Shown: positions 24,005 through 35,830, numbered from the stretch's first letter. The stretch: 64,000 bases of DNA from Glycine soja (GCF_004193775.1 NC_041003.1:42723611-42787610); one strand, 5' to 3'. The notes: generated by a model not told the origin, from the letters alone. Numbers and translations are program-made.

Positions 24005-26215
24005 ATGGCATCTTCATCATCATCTTCATCACATGTTAACATTAAGTCTGGCCCCATCGATGCTGATGTATTATGGATGCAACCTAAACATGTTTCAGAA
24101 CATGTTTGGAATGGGGAAGAAGATAGGAAATTACATATCAGACGAGCTGTCCCCACGTATCAAGGGGAAGAACAAATTCCTGAGCAAATTTTTCCTTTTC
24201 TTCTACAATCTGGTTTCGCCTGGATTATCAAGATGGGGTACTTAAAAATAAATGCCTCATTAATTAGTGCTCTGATAGAAAGATGGAGGCTGGAAACACA
24301 TACCTTTCACATGAGATGCGAAGAATGTACTATTACTCTCCAAGACGTCTCTGTATTGTTAGGTATAAGTGTGGATGATTTACCATTAATCGGTCCAACA
24401 AATCTTGATTGGGCTGATTTATGTGAGGAATTACTGGGAGTCAGACCACAAGAAGATGAAATTAGAGGCAGTGTGGTTAAATTAAGTTGGCTGGCTCACC
24501 ATTTTGCCCAAATAAATAATGACGACGACGAAGAACAAGTACGAAGGTTTGCCCGTGCATGGATATTGAGATTCATTGGAGGTGTCTTGTTCGTTGATAA
24601 AAGCAGTAACAAAGTTTCGCTAAGATACCTTCAATTTTTACGTGACTTTGAAGAATGTGGCAGATATGCATGGGGAGTTGCCATACTTGGTTTTCTATCC
24701 AGAGAGATGTGCAATGCCACCGATTATAAAACTAAATCAATTGGAGGTATGTGCATCTTACTACAAATGTGGGCATGGGAACGATGTCCAACCTTGGCTC
24801 CAAAGAGGACTCCTTCCCAAGTAGAAAATACACCACTGGGGCATAGGTTAGTCATTTTTAGCAGCGTCTTTCATTTCAATAGAATAAATGGTTTTAGCAT
24901 ATATTAAATTTTAATCTTTGTAGGTGGCTGCGACGTGGAAACCAACATATCGGCAATGATGATGTGAGAGTTTTTCGTCGCAAGTTAGATATTATGAAAC
25001 GTCATGAGGTAAGAACATGTTATTCTATTTGTAAAATAAAAAATTATATGTGTTATTTTACTAAAATGTTCATAACTATGTTGTTATATGCAGTTTGTGT
25101 GGGAGCCGTACCCATCAACCGTAATATCACTGTTGCCTCCCGTTTGTTTAGTCGGAAGTTTCGCGTGGTACGCGGTGGTGCCACTAATTTGTTTCCAAGT
25201 TATTGAGTGGCACCAACCGGATAGAGTATTGAGACAATTTGGGATGCAACAACCAATTCCAGAGTCTCCTTCACAACCCTTAAACATTCATGGCATAACA
25301 TTGAAAGGGAAACATGACGAAAATTGGAGGCAATTGTTCGCCCCAATGATTGATCAGTGGAATAATCGCCATGCATTTAGGGTCGACGCTTATCCCCGAC
25401 AAGAAGGCCTATTGAGTTTTAACTCAGACTACATGGTCTGGTATAGGCGAAAGACAAAGATGTTTGTTGACCCAGCAAATGCAAAGACGGCTACATTGGT
25501 ATTTTTTAATTTTTTTCAAATTTTAACTTGAACTTTTATTTAATGATAGCCATTAATTTTCTTACCCTTATAAATGCAGGGTGAAGTTGCGGAGGCATTA
25601 CAATACATGGTGTCTCCTCAAGGGAGGAATACATGCACATTTGATGATCTCGTGCCTTATGTGGAAAGAATTACAATTTTATCCGAAGAGCAAGAAAGAG
25701 TCACTGAGCCAGTGTCACATGGTCCCACATCAAAGCATCAATTTCCTGCACAACAGTTTCACATGCTTCAGTTAAGTATTGAAACTCAGGGGATAGACAG
25801 AAGAAGGGACACTGTTGAAGCGGAAGAATATTCCCAACAAATGGCGGAGCGTGGCCATAGAATGTATTACATGCCACAAACATTTGCTGAGTATCCGACA
25901 CAGATGTATCAATATCCTTTTCAGGGTCATCACACTGATACTTCTGCAAGCCAGCAATCGTTCGGTGGTGTTGCGGAAACACAAGCTCATTTTTCATGGC
26001 CCACAATGATCCCTTCACAGCAATATCATGGCCCAATTCCAACACCTAATGCCCCGTTAGGAACACAATGGAATGTACCGGGACAAATACCTAATACGGG
26101 TGACTTATTCGGTGTTGATTTGCAGCCCGAATTTTCTGCGGAGGCTGATGAAGAAGAAGCGGGGAGGCATCGGGGCAGAAGAAATCCTGATCGCCAAGCA
26201 CGAAGATGGGATTGA
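24005..26215 (+). CDS. Plant mobile domain (PMD, aminotransferase-like) protein carried by the MULE
   Basis: Four exons, 24005-24846, 24924-25008, 25094-25498 and 25580-26215, all GT-AG, total 1,968 nt for 655 aa with no stop or frameshift. After a Ser-rich N-terminus comes the PMD fold, roughly residues 55-450. Recognisable pieces are FPFLLQSGFAWIIKMGYLKI, ALIERWRLETHTFHM, ITLQDVSVLLGI and LVGSFAWYAVVPLICFQVIEWHQPDRVLRQFG across exons 2-3 (given here only as landmarks of one continuous segment). The last exon is Gln/Pro/Tyr-rich, low in complexity, and ends in a basic DEEEAGRHRGRRNPDRQARR tail. PMD proteins include Arabidopsis MAIN and MAIL1, which act in the nucleus in genome stability and TE silencing. 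Related PMD proteins are encoded in transposons. Its function inside this element is unknown. An intact frame suggests selection or recent insertion. Confidence 0.9.
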
Positions 26216-26389
26216 CCATGTGGCACATCCTCACGACATCACGGACACCAAAATGAATGATTTGCATGTCTTCGTTTATTAAGGCTTTGTTGTATATTTG
26301 TAATTTGACATTCATGGCGTAATGTATGATATTCAGTTTATTAAGGCTTACTTATGGATAATATTTATGTCGTGTATCAAACTATAATA

Positions 26390-27190
26390 ATCAATGAACC
26401 CTAAACCAAATAAAACTCAAAAACTAACCCCTAAAATAAAAAACCTAAGCCTAACCCTAAAAAATAAGAACTAACCCTAACCCCTAAAATAAAAAACTAA
26501 CCCTAACCCCTAAAATGTTCAGAACTAAACCCTAACCCTAAAATAAAAAAACTAACCCTAACCCTAAAAAATAAGAACTCAACACTGACCCTTAAAATAA
26601 AAAACTAACCCTCACCCCTAAAATGTTCAGAACTAAACCCTAACCCTAAAATAAAAAAACTAACCCTAACCCTAACAATTAAGAACCAACACTGACCCTT
26701 AAAATAAAAAACTAACCCTCACCCCCAAAATGTACAGAACTAAACCCTAACCCTAAAATAAAAAAACTAACCCTAACCCTAACAATTAAGAACTAACCCT
26801 AACCCCTAAAATAAAAAAGTAACCCTCACCCCCAAAATGTTCAGAACTAAACCCTAACCCTAAAATAAAAAAACTAACCCTCACCCTAACAATTAAGAAC
26901 CAACACTAACCCTTAAAATAAAAAACTAACCCTCACCCCCAAAATGTTCAGAACTAAACCCTAACCCTAACAAAAAACGAACTAAAGCCTAACCCCTAAA
27001 AATTAAGAACTAAACACTAGCCCTTCAAATAAAAAACTTAGCCCTAACCATAAAATAAAAAGAACTTAGCCCTAACCCTTAAAATAAAAAACTAAACCAT
27101 AACCCTTAAAATAAAAAAACTAAAACCTAACACTTAAAACATAAAGCGTAAACCCTAATCACATAGTTCTAAACACTAAACCAAAGGCTT
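26390..27190. repeat. Telomere-like CCCTAA-rich minisatellite, 107-bp unit in its core
   Basis: The core units begin TGTTCAGAACTAAACCCTAA (TGTACAG in one) at 26516, 26624, 26731, 26838 and 26945, periods 108, 107, 107 and 107 bp. Each unit contains several CCCTAA or AAACCCTAA telo-box-like motifs separated by AAAATAAAAAA. The flanks (26390-26515 and 26960-27190) are more degenerate versions. It fills the gap between the convergent 3' ends of the PMD and transposase genes. Confidence 0.9.
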
Positions 27191-27506
27191 AGACCCTAAA
27201 CACTAAACCAAAATACTTAGACACTAAACCATAATGACTAAGTCCATAGTTTGTCATTGTAGATAGTTAAAAAAAAAACTAAGGTAGACAAAATACTTAG
27301 ACACTAACGTTTCTAACTAACGATCAACACCAATGTCACTCAACCTCGATTGATCCACTCCATTTATTTCAACTTCTAAATGTAATTTTATTTCATTAGA
27401 AGCACACATTCAACAAAAAGTAACTGACGATTTCATTGAAGACCAACAAGTAAATACATTGAACAAAACCTAAAGCAATACAAGTCAGGCATGTAACATA
27501 CATAAA

Positions 27507-29859
27507 TCAATTAAATGAATTACTCCCACGGTCAGATTGCATTGGACATCGGCGCCTATTGTGCCCTTCAGCTCCACATCTACTACATTTTTGTCGGTGG
27601 TCAGATGGTTCGACCCAATCCATCTCATTCCTTATCCTTGTTGATTTTGGCCGACCTTTTGCACGAATTGTAGTTAGGTCAGGGATTAGTGTCCATGCCT
27701 CATCAAAAGGAGGAATTGCCGCTTCATTCCCAAGAGGCCACCACTGTGCGGAGTATGCTTTTAAGATGTGCTCATTGGTGTAAACAACATCTATATATTG
27801 GTAGTAGTTCATGCTCACGTAACCACAAGCTGCAATAATGTGTGAACATGGATAGTGAAGCGCAAAATACCTTCCGCATTGACAATAATGGCCATTCAAG
27901 TTAACTGCCCATTTTTGTCCGCCATGTTGCGTTATAGGATTGAAGGTCTCCTCTACTTCAAACCTTGTCGAGTGGATATCATACACGCGAACGATGTGCG
28001 AACAAGCTTGTTCTTGATTTTTCCTAAGTTCTGTAACAAGCTTAGAACAATAAACTTGGCCTTCTCTTAATTGTCTTTGGGATTGGCGACTACGATCAAC
28101 AAAGTACTTTCGGCACCTACTATATGTTGACTTGACCAACGCTGTTATTGGAATGCTGCGACAATCTTTCAACACCTTATTCACACATTCTGATAAGTTG
28201 GTTGTCATGTGACCATATCGTCGTCCAGATGTATCGTAAGCCATGCTCCATTTTTCCTTTGAGATTCGATCAATCCATCTTGCTATGGCTGGACTCAATT
28301 GACGAAATTTTTCTAAGTTTTGATCAAACACATGCTTGCAAGGAGTGTACGCTGCATCAAATTTGTTATCATCAAAAGTTGTACGTCGACATGAAACTCA
28401 AATTAAATTAATGTATAAAATAAACCTTACCCAATTTCTTGAACATCTCTTTTTGTTTCGCGTTGTTGAATTTGCGATTGAAATTGCTGGCTATGTGTCG
28501 GACGCAGTACACATGATAACCGTGGGGAGGTTGCCAACCAAGTGCTTCATTAGCGACAACAGACTTTATACTCATGTGACGATCAGATATTAGACAAATT
28601 CCATTCTTATCTGTGACGTGTTCACGCAAGTGGGCCAAAAACCATGACCATGCTGTTAGCGTCTCGCCTTTGACCACGGCGAATGCTAGAGGAAAAACAC
28701 CACCATTTCCATCTTGCGATGTGGCCATTAACAGGGTCCCACGGTATTTGCCGTATAAATGTGTGCCGTCAACTTGTATGATTGGCTTACAGTACTTAAA
28801 AGCCTCCTTGCATTGACCAAATGTCCAAAATACTCTATGAAATTGACGATGTTCGCGACTCACCCTATTACCAACAATAAAATCGTCATGTAGTATTTGA
28901 AAGTAAGAGCCAGGAGAATGATTTTGCATGTGTGTTAGCCATGACGAGAGTTTCGCATACGACTCTTCCCAATCGCCATATTCAATTGCAATCGCCTTTT
29001 GTTTGGTCATCCATGCTTTTCTGTATGAAACCTTATAGGAAAATTCACTATTTATCATTTCTTGAATCAAAGAAATTTTTATTGATGGATCTTCTCTGAT
29101 CATGCCTGTAATTCAAATAAGTAAATAAAATTACAAATTAAAATAACAAATAACACAAAAGTAGGATAATATGAACATAAAAAACGTACCTACTACGCAA
29201 GTCGCAATTAAATTTGAATCAAGCTTCTCATGGTCTTGTGTCATAGTCATATTTAGACATGTGTGCGGTCCACCCCATTGTGTCACTTTCCATGCATCAG
29301 TTTTTTTGGATAAAATTGCCCTCATATAAAAAGGGCAAGGAGACTCTTCGGTGTTGTCGGGGCAACAAACGATATATTTGTGTGATTTCGTTTCAACAAC
29401 CTTAAAACTTTGATGCACCTTCATCACATATTGTTTGAGTGCATTTTTGACCGCATCTTTACTGTCAAAATCCATGCCAACATATAATTCTTGTCCAACA
29501 TTAAAAGTCGTTGGCATGTCCAGACCACAAATGTCATCCTCGTCCAGATGACTCCAATTGATATTATTATAATGCATAGCATCATTCCAAAATGAATTTT
29601 GAATTTCTGGTACACCTAATAATTTATAAAATAAAATCACGTCAACAAACTACTCCTATTTAGTTACCATTAAATACAATTCTCATAAAAAGATAGATGT
29701 ATTCAACTAATTTTGTATTTCACAAACATTTACCTTCGCTTGGGTGAACAATTGAAGCTGGTTCAACGATGTCAGTGACTTCATCGTCTGTATGAGATAT
29801 TCCATCATCACTATCATCTTCATCGAAAGACTCTTCAACGTATGAGTTAGATGTAAGAT

Positions 29860-29891
<32 letters not shown>

Positions 29892-30309
29892 ACATGTAAA
29901 TTGATTATATTTCTTGGCAGTTCCGACTCATGATGAGATACATTACGTCCACATGACGTAACAGAATTTGCAGCATGAAACATAGAACCACCAGCAACAT
30001 CCTTTTCTACGTACAACTCTAGAACTGACATTTGTTGTTGTTGTTGAAAACTTTCGATCATAGTTTCAACATCTTCGTCATCACAAATTTGCAACGCAAC
30101 ATATTTTCCTGAAACTAAAAATCTACAACTTATAGTAGAAATAATTTCATTATTTTCTAACTTTACCTTATCTCCAATTTTTTTTTCAAAGCATTGAAAC
30201 TAATTTTGCGTTTAATATGAATGGCCTTTTTATTGCCTTCAAATATTACACCATCATTGTCTTCATATACTCTTCCGTTGAAATACAACACTGTAATAAT
30301 TGAATTCAT
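27507..30309 (-). CDS. MURA-like (MULE) transposase, one-base frameshift near N-terminus
   Basis: Four exons on minus: 30309-29734, 29615-29190, 29105-28431 and 28351-27507, all GT-AG. They total 2,522 nt, one short of a multiple of three; with one base added the product would be 840 aa. The N-terminal module (MNSIITVLYFNGRVYEDNDG) is the small domain found on plant MULE transposases. An A9 run (T9 at 30178-30186 on +) then shifts frame, and the expected frame resumes with VALQICDDEDVE. An acidic Asp-rich stretch lies near 29870. Exon 2 holds the MuDR DNA-binding domain with its Cys/His signature (IVCCPD, GGPHTC). Exon 3 holds the MULE catalytic core, IIQVDGTHLYGKYRG and LISDRHMSI supplying two of the DDE acidic residues. 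Exon 4 has the SWIM finger (CQCGRYFALHYPCSH) and a CCHC knuckle (CSRCGAEGHNRRRC) before the stop. The rest of the frame is fully open. Confidence 0.9.
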
Positions 30310-30316
30310 GATATAC

Positions 30317-31529
30317 CTACATCAACAAAATTAAAAATAATTAATCATAACAACAGTCTTTTTAAAATAAATAAGTGTATCTGCTTGCTGCATCTACTAA
30401 ATTAAATTTAAACTTAAACTTAAAATACAAATTAAAATAAGTAAACATTATTAAAAAATTACTTCAACGTAAAAAACCTAATTACAAATTGGCTTAAACT
30501 TCACGTGTTAAAATTTGTTTCTAAATAAAACAATTATTACTTCAATTAATTATTTTGTGAATCATAAAAATAAAAAAATTTATTTGCTTCCTCTAGTAAA
30601 CTTAAATAAACATTGAGACGTCATTCTAAAAAAAAAAACAAAATTACTCATACGTCAAATTAAATAATTCAAAAAAAATTCCTTCAAAAACTTAAAGACT
30701 CACATATAATATTTATAACCGAAAGGATCACACGTCAAATTTCTTCTAAGCCACAAAAACCATGAACAAAGAGGATTACAAATAATTAGTCATACTAATT
30801 TTAAAATAAAAATTCTAATTAAAAAAAATTCACTTAAACTTTACCTTCAAATTTTAGTCTAACAAATCAAATTATTACTTCAATTAAATATTTTGTCAAT
30901 GATACAAATATAAACTATTTATTTGCTTGCTCTATTAAACTTAAACTACACATTCATACTTTATTCTAAAAAAATTACTCTAATTAAATAATTTATGAAA
31001 AATTCCTCAACTTCACAAAAAATTTCAGACACAAAATAAAAGGGTTATAAATGAAAGGATTACACTTAAAAAAATTTTAGACGGAACATAATTAAAATTA
31101 CAATTTTTTTATTAACTTATACTATATTTTATAATTAAAATTACAAATTTTTTTGTTGTTAACTTATACTATATTTTATCACAAGTAAAATGAAACTTCG
31201 TTTTTAACTCTAAACAAACCACAAAATAGTTAAGAAATAGCATCTAATTAGTTTTTGTCTTAAATTAAATTATATTTCAAATAATACCAAAACAATTCTA
31301 TATGTCAAATACGAAAATTAAATTCATTCACAAAAACAGTTAAAAAAAGGCTTACAAATAATTACTGCTAATAATTTCTAAATTAAAAATCTAATTTACA
31401 AAATTAATGCAATTTGACCTCCAAATTTTATTCTAACCATAAAATTTATTACTTCAAAATAAAAAATTTATACATGAGAAATAAACAAAACTAAATAAGA
31501 CTTTCTTTAAATAAATATAAAATACTTAC
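30317..31529 (-). other. Predicted 5' UTR intron of the transposase gene
   Basis: On minus, donor TCTATA/GTAAGT (31529) and acceptor GATGTAG (30317) lie seven bases upstream of the ATG at 30309. The 1.2 kb between is AT-rich with no coding potential. Confidence 0.55.
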
Positions 31530-31640
31530 TATAGAATCAACAAATTTCAAACTTCAAACGAAAGTCTTTCTTCCTCTCTTCAGTTTCTTACTCGCATTCA
31601 GTATGAAATTTTGCAAGTATTGAGTATCATTGCAAGTGCT

Positions 31641-31649
31641 CTATTTAAA
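31641..31649 (-). promoter_or_regulatory. TATA-like box of the transposase gene
   Basis: TTTAAATAG on minus sits about 110 bp upstream of the leader-exon donor. The same sequence context recurs near 31943 (TTTAAATAATG), part of a duplicated promoter segment. Confidence 0.4.
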
Positions 31650-31742
31650 CAAAATTTACAAGAAGAAAGCTGAAGCTATCTCTTAATTTACACGCCATTA
31701 AACTATATGCATGTGAATAAGGTGTAGCATCTCTGAACCCCT

Positions 31743-31906
31743 AACCTGTGAACATTTACAGCTAGCTTTGAACCCTATTTCAGACCTTATGTTTAGTCTC
31801 ATCATGAACAAGGAGAGCATGCGCAACCTGTGAACATCTACAGCTAGCTTTGAACCCTATTTCAGACCTTATGTTTAGTCTCATCATGAACAAGGAGAGC
31901 ATGTGC
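31743..31906. repeat. 82-bp tandem duplication near MULE right end
   Basis: Two near-identical 82-bp copies begin AACCTGTGAACATTTACAGC at 31743 and 31825. A flanking segment (GAGTATCATTGCAA ... TTTAAACAAAATTTACAA) is also present on both sides, near 31621 and 31919. The duplication lies upstream of the transposase promoter. Confidence 0.9.
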
Positions 31907-32103
31907 AACTTCCTACGTTGAGTATCATTGCAACTGCATTATTTAAACAAAATTTACAACAAGAAAGCTGAATATCTCTCAATTTACACTGAACCCTAAC
32001 CTGAATAACCAACCTGCTGCTTCTCGTCATGAACAGGGAGCATCTCGCCAATGCTAACGGCGAGATTGCCCTAGCCTGCGTGGAGCCCTATCTCGCCATC
32101 ACG

Positions 32104-32401
32104 GTGGGCGAGTCCCACGTGGACTATACCGCTAGTCCTGATGGCGGCTCCAGCTGGTGGTGTGTCGCCATTCCCATTGGCGACACTGTCCTTTCTCCCT
32201 CCTACATGGCCTATATTGCCACTACCAGTGACGATACCAGCCTCTCTCCACCTTTGCCGCCAGTGGCAATGGCGGCTTCAGCCTTGCCGCCAGTTTCAAT
32301 GGCGGGTCACACCCAAGAACAGACCCCCTCCGTTATTTCTTTTGAAACAGACCCCATCCCGTAAATACTTTTTAAAATAAGCTCCCTTACGTAAATTTGC
32401 C
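32104..32401 (-). repeat. MULE right TIR, 298 bp
   Basis: Reverse complement of the left TIR, ending CGTAAATTTGCC. The open frames at 32029-32364 and 32141-32380 are TIR composition artefacts mirrored in the left TIR. Confidence 0.95.
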
Positions 32402-32411
32402 GAGATACAAG
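32402..32411. repeat. MULE target-site duplication, right copy
   Basis: GAGATACAAG, identical to 22303-22312. Confidence 0.93.
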
Positions 32412-32654
32412 GTAGATTTAAGTCGCGGATAATAATAATAATAATAAAAAAAGTAGACCAGGTCCAATCTAGCAAAAGAAAAAAGGAAAAAAAAATAATA
32501 CAAGAATGTTTTAAAACTTGACTTGGACCGTTCGATAGATCAATCCGACGAAGAATCAGTACTATCCCTGCTTTGATTTGATAATTAGATCAAGCACGTG
32601 ACCCCATAATGATGTCATCAAATTGGTGCAAGTTAAATATCTCATGGATGATTT

Positions 32655-34195
32655 CATAGGTTGTTTGGATGAAGCAATTTAATAGGGAAATTTATTTTTT
32701 TAAGGAATTTAAAATAATTCATGATAAAATAGTTTATTTAGATAGAGTATTTGAAATGAAATTTAATTTTTGGTATTTTTATGAGGTGATTGACTAAAAT
32801 AGTGGGATTTCAAATTCTCTAAAAAAATATTGAATTTGAAATTCTTTTTTTGGAGATGCTCACTCTAATTTACATTCTTGCTCACGACTCTTTCTCGGTC
32901 GCGACTCTTTCTCGCCCAACACTCACAACTACGAGTGACCAAAGTTTTTACGGTTGATATCGACGTAAGTTGTTTTTCACTAACGTTGGCCGAGGTTTTT
33001 GCCGACGTCAGTTAGGTTTTTCTTACCAACATCAGCCAAAGTTATTTTTAGCTAATATTGGCTTGGGTTATTTTTTAGCCGATGTTAGCTAGGGTATTTT
33101 GGCTTATGTCAACTAGATTTTCTTAATCGACGTCGGTTAAGATTTTTTTGCTGACATCGACTAGGATTTTCTGGCTGACATCAGCCAGAGCTATTTCTTA
33201 ACCACATTAGTTAGGTTTTTTGGTTGATGTGGTCTAGGGTTTTTTCTACTAACACCAATTAGGTATTTTTCACCGACATCAGACATGACTATTTTTAGTT
33301 GACATCGACTAGGTTCTTACCGTCGACATTCACTAGAGTTTTTTCGGTCGATATCAGTCAGAGCTATTTTTTAGCCAACATCAGCTAAGGCTATTTTATA
33401 GTCAATGTCGGGTAAGGTTTTTTGTCCGACATTGGTCAAGGCTATTTTTTAGCCAACTTCGATTAGGGATTTTTTGACCAACGTTGACCAATGATGTTTT
33501 TCAGCTGACATCAGGTAGGTTCTATTGATCGACATCGACCAAGCTATTTTTTAGCCGATATTAGGTAGATTTTTTTGTCAATGCTTGCTAGGATTTTTTA
33601 AGTCGACGTTGGCTAAAAATAGCCTTGGTCAATGTCATTTGAAAAGATCCTAGCCGGTATCGGCCAAACAAACCCTAGCTGGCGTTGGTAAAAAAGCCTA
33701 GCCAACATTGACTGAAAAATAGACTCAACCAACATTAGCCAAAAAATAGTCCCAACTTATGTCAGCTGACAAATATTCCCGGCATACTTTGACAAAATAA
33801 TCCTATTTGATGTCGACCGAAAAATAGTCTTGGTTGATGCTGGTTTAAAAACATCATTGGTTGTGGTTAGGTAAAACAACCCTAGTTAAAATTATCAATA
33901 TTTTGTATTTATAAATTATTAAAAATTGAAAATATTTTTTAATTAATATTTCAAAATTAGATTGTGTTTATTTTTTATAAAGTTTAATATTAAAATTTCA
34001 TCTATTCAAAATATAAAATTGAAATTTTGCGTATGGAGGAAATTAAATTGTCCTATCCAAACAAAGAATTTAAAATAGAAGAAATTTGAATTGATTTATC
34101 CCAAAATGTTAAAAATGAAGGAAATTAAAATGAAAGTAATTCAAATTCTAGGCATTTCAAATTTCTTGAAATTTTGAAATTCCTGATCCAAACAC
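32655..34195. mobile_element. Candidate foldback/TIR element around a minisatellite core
   Basis: The left boundary TTGTTTGGATGAAGCAATTT and the right boundary (inverted) GTGTTTGGATCAGGAATTT share a GTTTGGAT end, and both sides are followed inward by AATTTAAAAT-rich sequence in opposite orientation. No ORF. No target duplication could be fixed, so this is a proposal. Confidence 0.45.
32935..33880. repeat. Degenerate quasi-palindromic minisatellite with an orientation switch
   Basis: From 32935 to about 33600 units of roughly 30-40 bp read like GCCGACATCGGCTAGGGTTTTTT. From about 33610 to 33880 the units read as the opposite strand (AAAAATAGCC, CTAGCCGGTATCGGCC). Unit identity is low but the GACATCGGC core and T-run recur throughout. 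Confidence 0.8.
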
Positions 34196-35639
34196 AAGGT
34201 TAGGGTTCAAAACCAAGGATTTGGATTCTCTCTCATTCAAAGTAATTGGAGGGTATCCAATTAGAGTATTTTTTACTCTTAGATGAGATAAATGGTTGAG
34301 ATTTATTTTTTACTAAACTCATCGTTTCAATAACATAAGGCTCAAACCCTAACTTTGATTTTTCCCTTTTTAGATCGTGATAATGACTTCTCATATTCTT
34401 TTTGTGGCAGTTTAGAATTGTCCTCCTCCTTCACAACTCTTTGGATTACGCACTCCTCTCCAAAACCAGAGATGAAAGAGGAAGATCGAGCAAGCAAGTT
34501 CAACACTGTCGTCGCATTGAGCATACAACAATCCATTCAAATTCTCATCTCCATTGCACTCTTGAAATCCTCGCCCAAGAACAACAACCCACTCACACCC
34601 ATCAAACTTGTTCGCCGCCAAAACAACGTCGTGCATTGTTGGTTACATTCTTGTACAAACAAGATTTCACTGCGCAACTCCTTTGACACAAGTATCCGTG
34701 TGCGAGGTGCCTCTAGTGGTGCACAAGATCATGGTTATTTAGGTTTTAGTTTAGTTCTTTAGATTTGCAAATTTCCCTTCAAAATTAATATATGTTGTTT
34801 ATATAACTCAAATTACAATGAGAATGGGAACAAACATATATGAAACTGTTAGGGAGGGAGTTAAGCTTCAGGGCCACATGGTGAGGATGAACGAACACAC
34901 TTATTGTCACAAAGAATGACTTTGGTGGAAAAATGAAAAGAAATAGAGACACAAAGACGTGCTTGATAAAAACAAACATTTAAGGGAGTATAATTTTTTT
35001 TTAAATAATGAGTTCACAAAAAAAAAAAGATTTATCTCAATACCTAAGTTTATGGGGAAAAGAAGTAGTTACGTCACTGACGTGTGAGACTGAGTGAAAC
35101 AATGAGTTTATGAAAGAATAAATCTCAGTTGCTCATCTCATCAACGGCCAAAAATACTCTAATTGGAGACTCTCCGATTATTTTGAGTAGGAGAGGATTC
35201 AAATCTGAAAAGCGGTAAGGAGACTATTGGACTTAAATTATGCAAGATAGAAAGTTGAAAACTCCAATTTTCGACCTACACGTTAATTGGTTTAGATAAA
35301 ATATACTTGAACAAGAGCTTGTTTGCAAAAATTTCTCCATAAACATTTATAGGATAAGAAAATAAGAAAAAAAATAAAAATAAGTTTTTTCATAAGTTAA
35401 AATTAACTTATACATAAGTTAAAAATCAAATTTTGATGAAGTTAATATGAGAGTTTCAACAAATTAGATTTATGAAAAAGTTTATTTTAGGGCTTGTTTA
35501 GGGTATTTAGTTGTAAGTTTAAAAAAAAATTAAAACAAATTTTTAAAATTTAGTTTTAATTTTATAAAAAATAGTTTCAAGATAATATTATTTTAAAACT
35601 TTCAATCCTATTAAAATTAGTTTAAAGGTGTGTTTTCTA

Positions 35640-35830
35640 TGGTGATGATAACAACAACAACGACTATGTTGGTGTCGTGGTGGTAGAGTAAGTTCCAATG
35701 GTGCTGGTAGTAGTGGTTGGTGGTGCTGGTAAAGGTAGTGATGGTAGTGGTGCCAATTATGATAATGTGATAGTGTTGGTGGCCGTAACAATAATGATAG
35801 CGATGTTAGTAGTGGTGATGACAATTCTAG
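35640..35830. repeat. GGT/GAT-rich imperfect trinucleotide repeat
   Basis: Runs of GGTGCTGGTAGTAGTGGTTG-like sequence with interspersed GATGATAAC. Opposing open frames across it are compositional. Confidence 0.7.

Larger units (their letters stand above)
22313..32401. mobile_element. Complete Mutator-like element (MULE) carrying a PMD gene and a transposase
   Basis: 10,089 bp bounded by 298-bp TIRs and a perfect 10-bp target duplication. Two gene units converge: a plant mobile domain gene (+) and a MURA-like transposase gene (-), each with a long 5' UTR intron and a TATA-like box just inside its TIR. The 3' ends are separated by a telomere-like minisatellite. The TIRs differ at about 10 of 298 positions, so the insertion looks fairly recent compared with the other elements in the window. 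Confidence 0.95.

Noticed and set aside
26390..27190. Interstitial telomere or chromosome end-fusion site
   Set aside because: The CCCTAA motifs are embedded in a 107-bp unit inside a transposon with intact ends; there is no long pure telomere array.
29707..29895. Met-rich minus-strand frame
   Set aside because: Out-of-frame reading of the Asp-repeat stretch in the transposase first exon.
30090..30190. A second intron in the transposase between GATAAG/GTAAAG and TTTCAG
   Set aside because: Splicing there does not restore the downstream frame, while one extra base in the A9 run restores both frame and the expected motif, so a frameshift explains the data better.
34355..34762. 135-codon open frame with overlapping frames on both strands
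   Set aside because: No recognisable domain, no splice or start support and no protein-like conservation that I can see.
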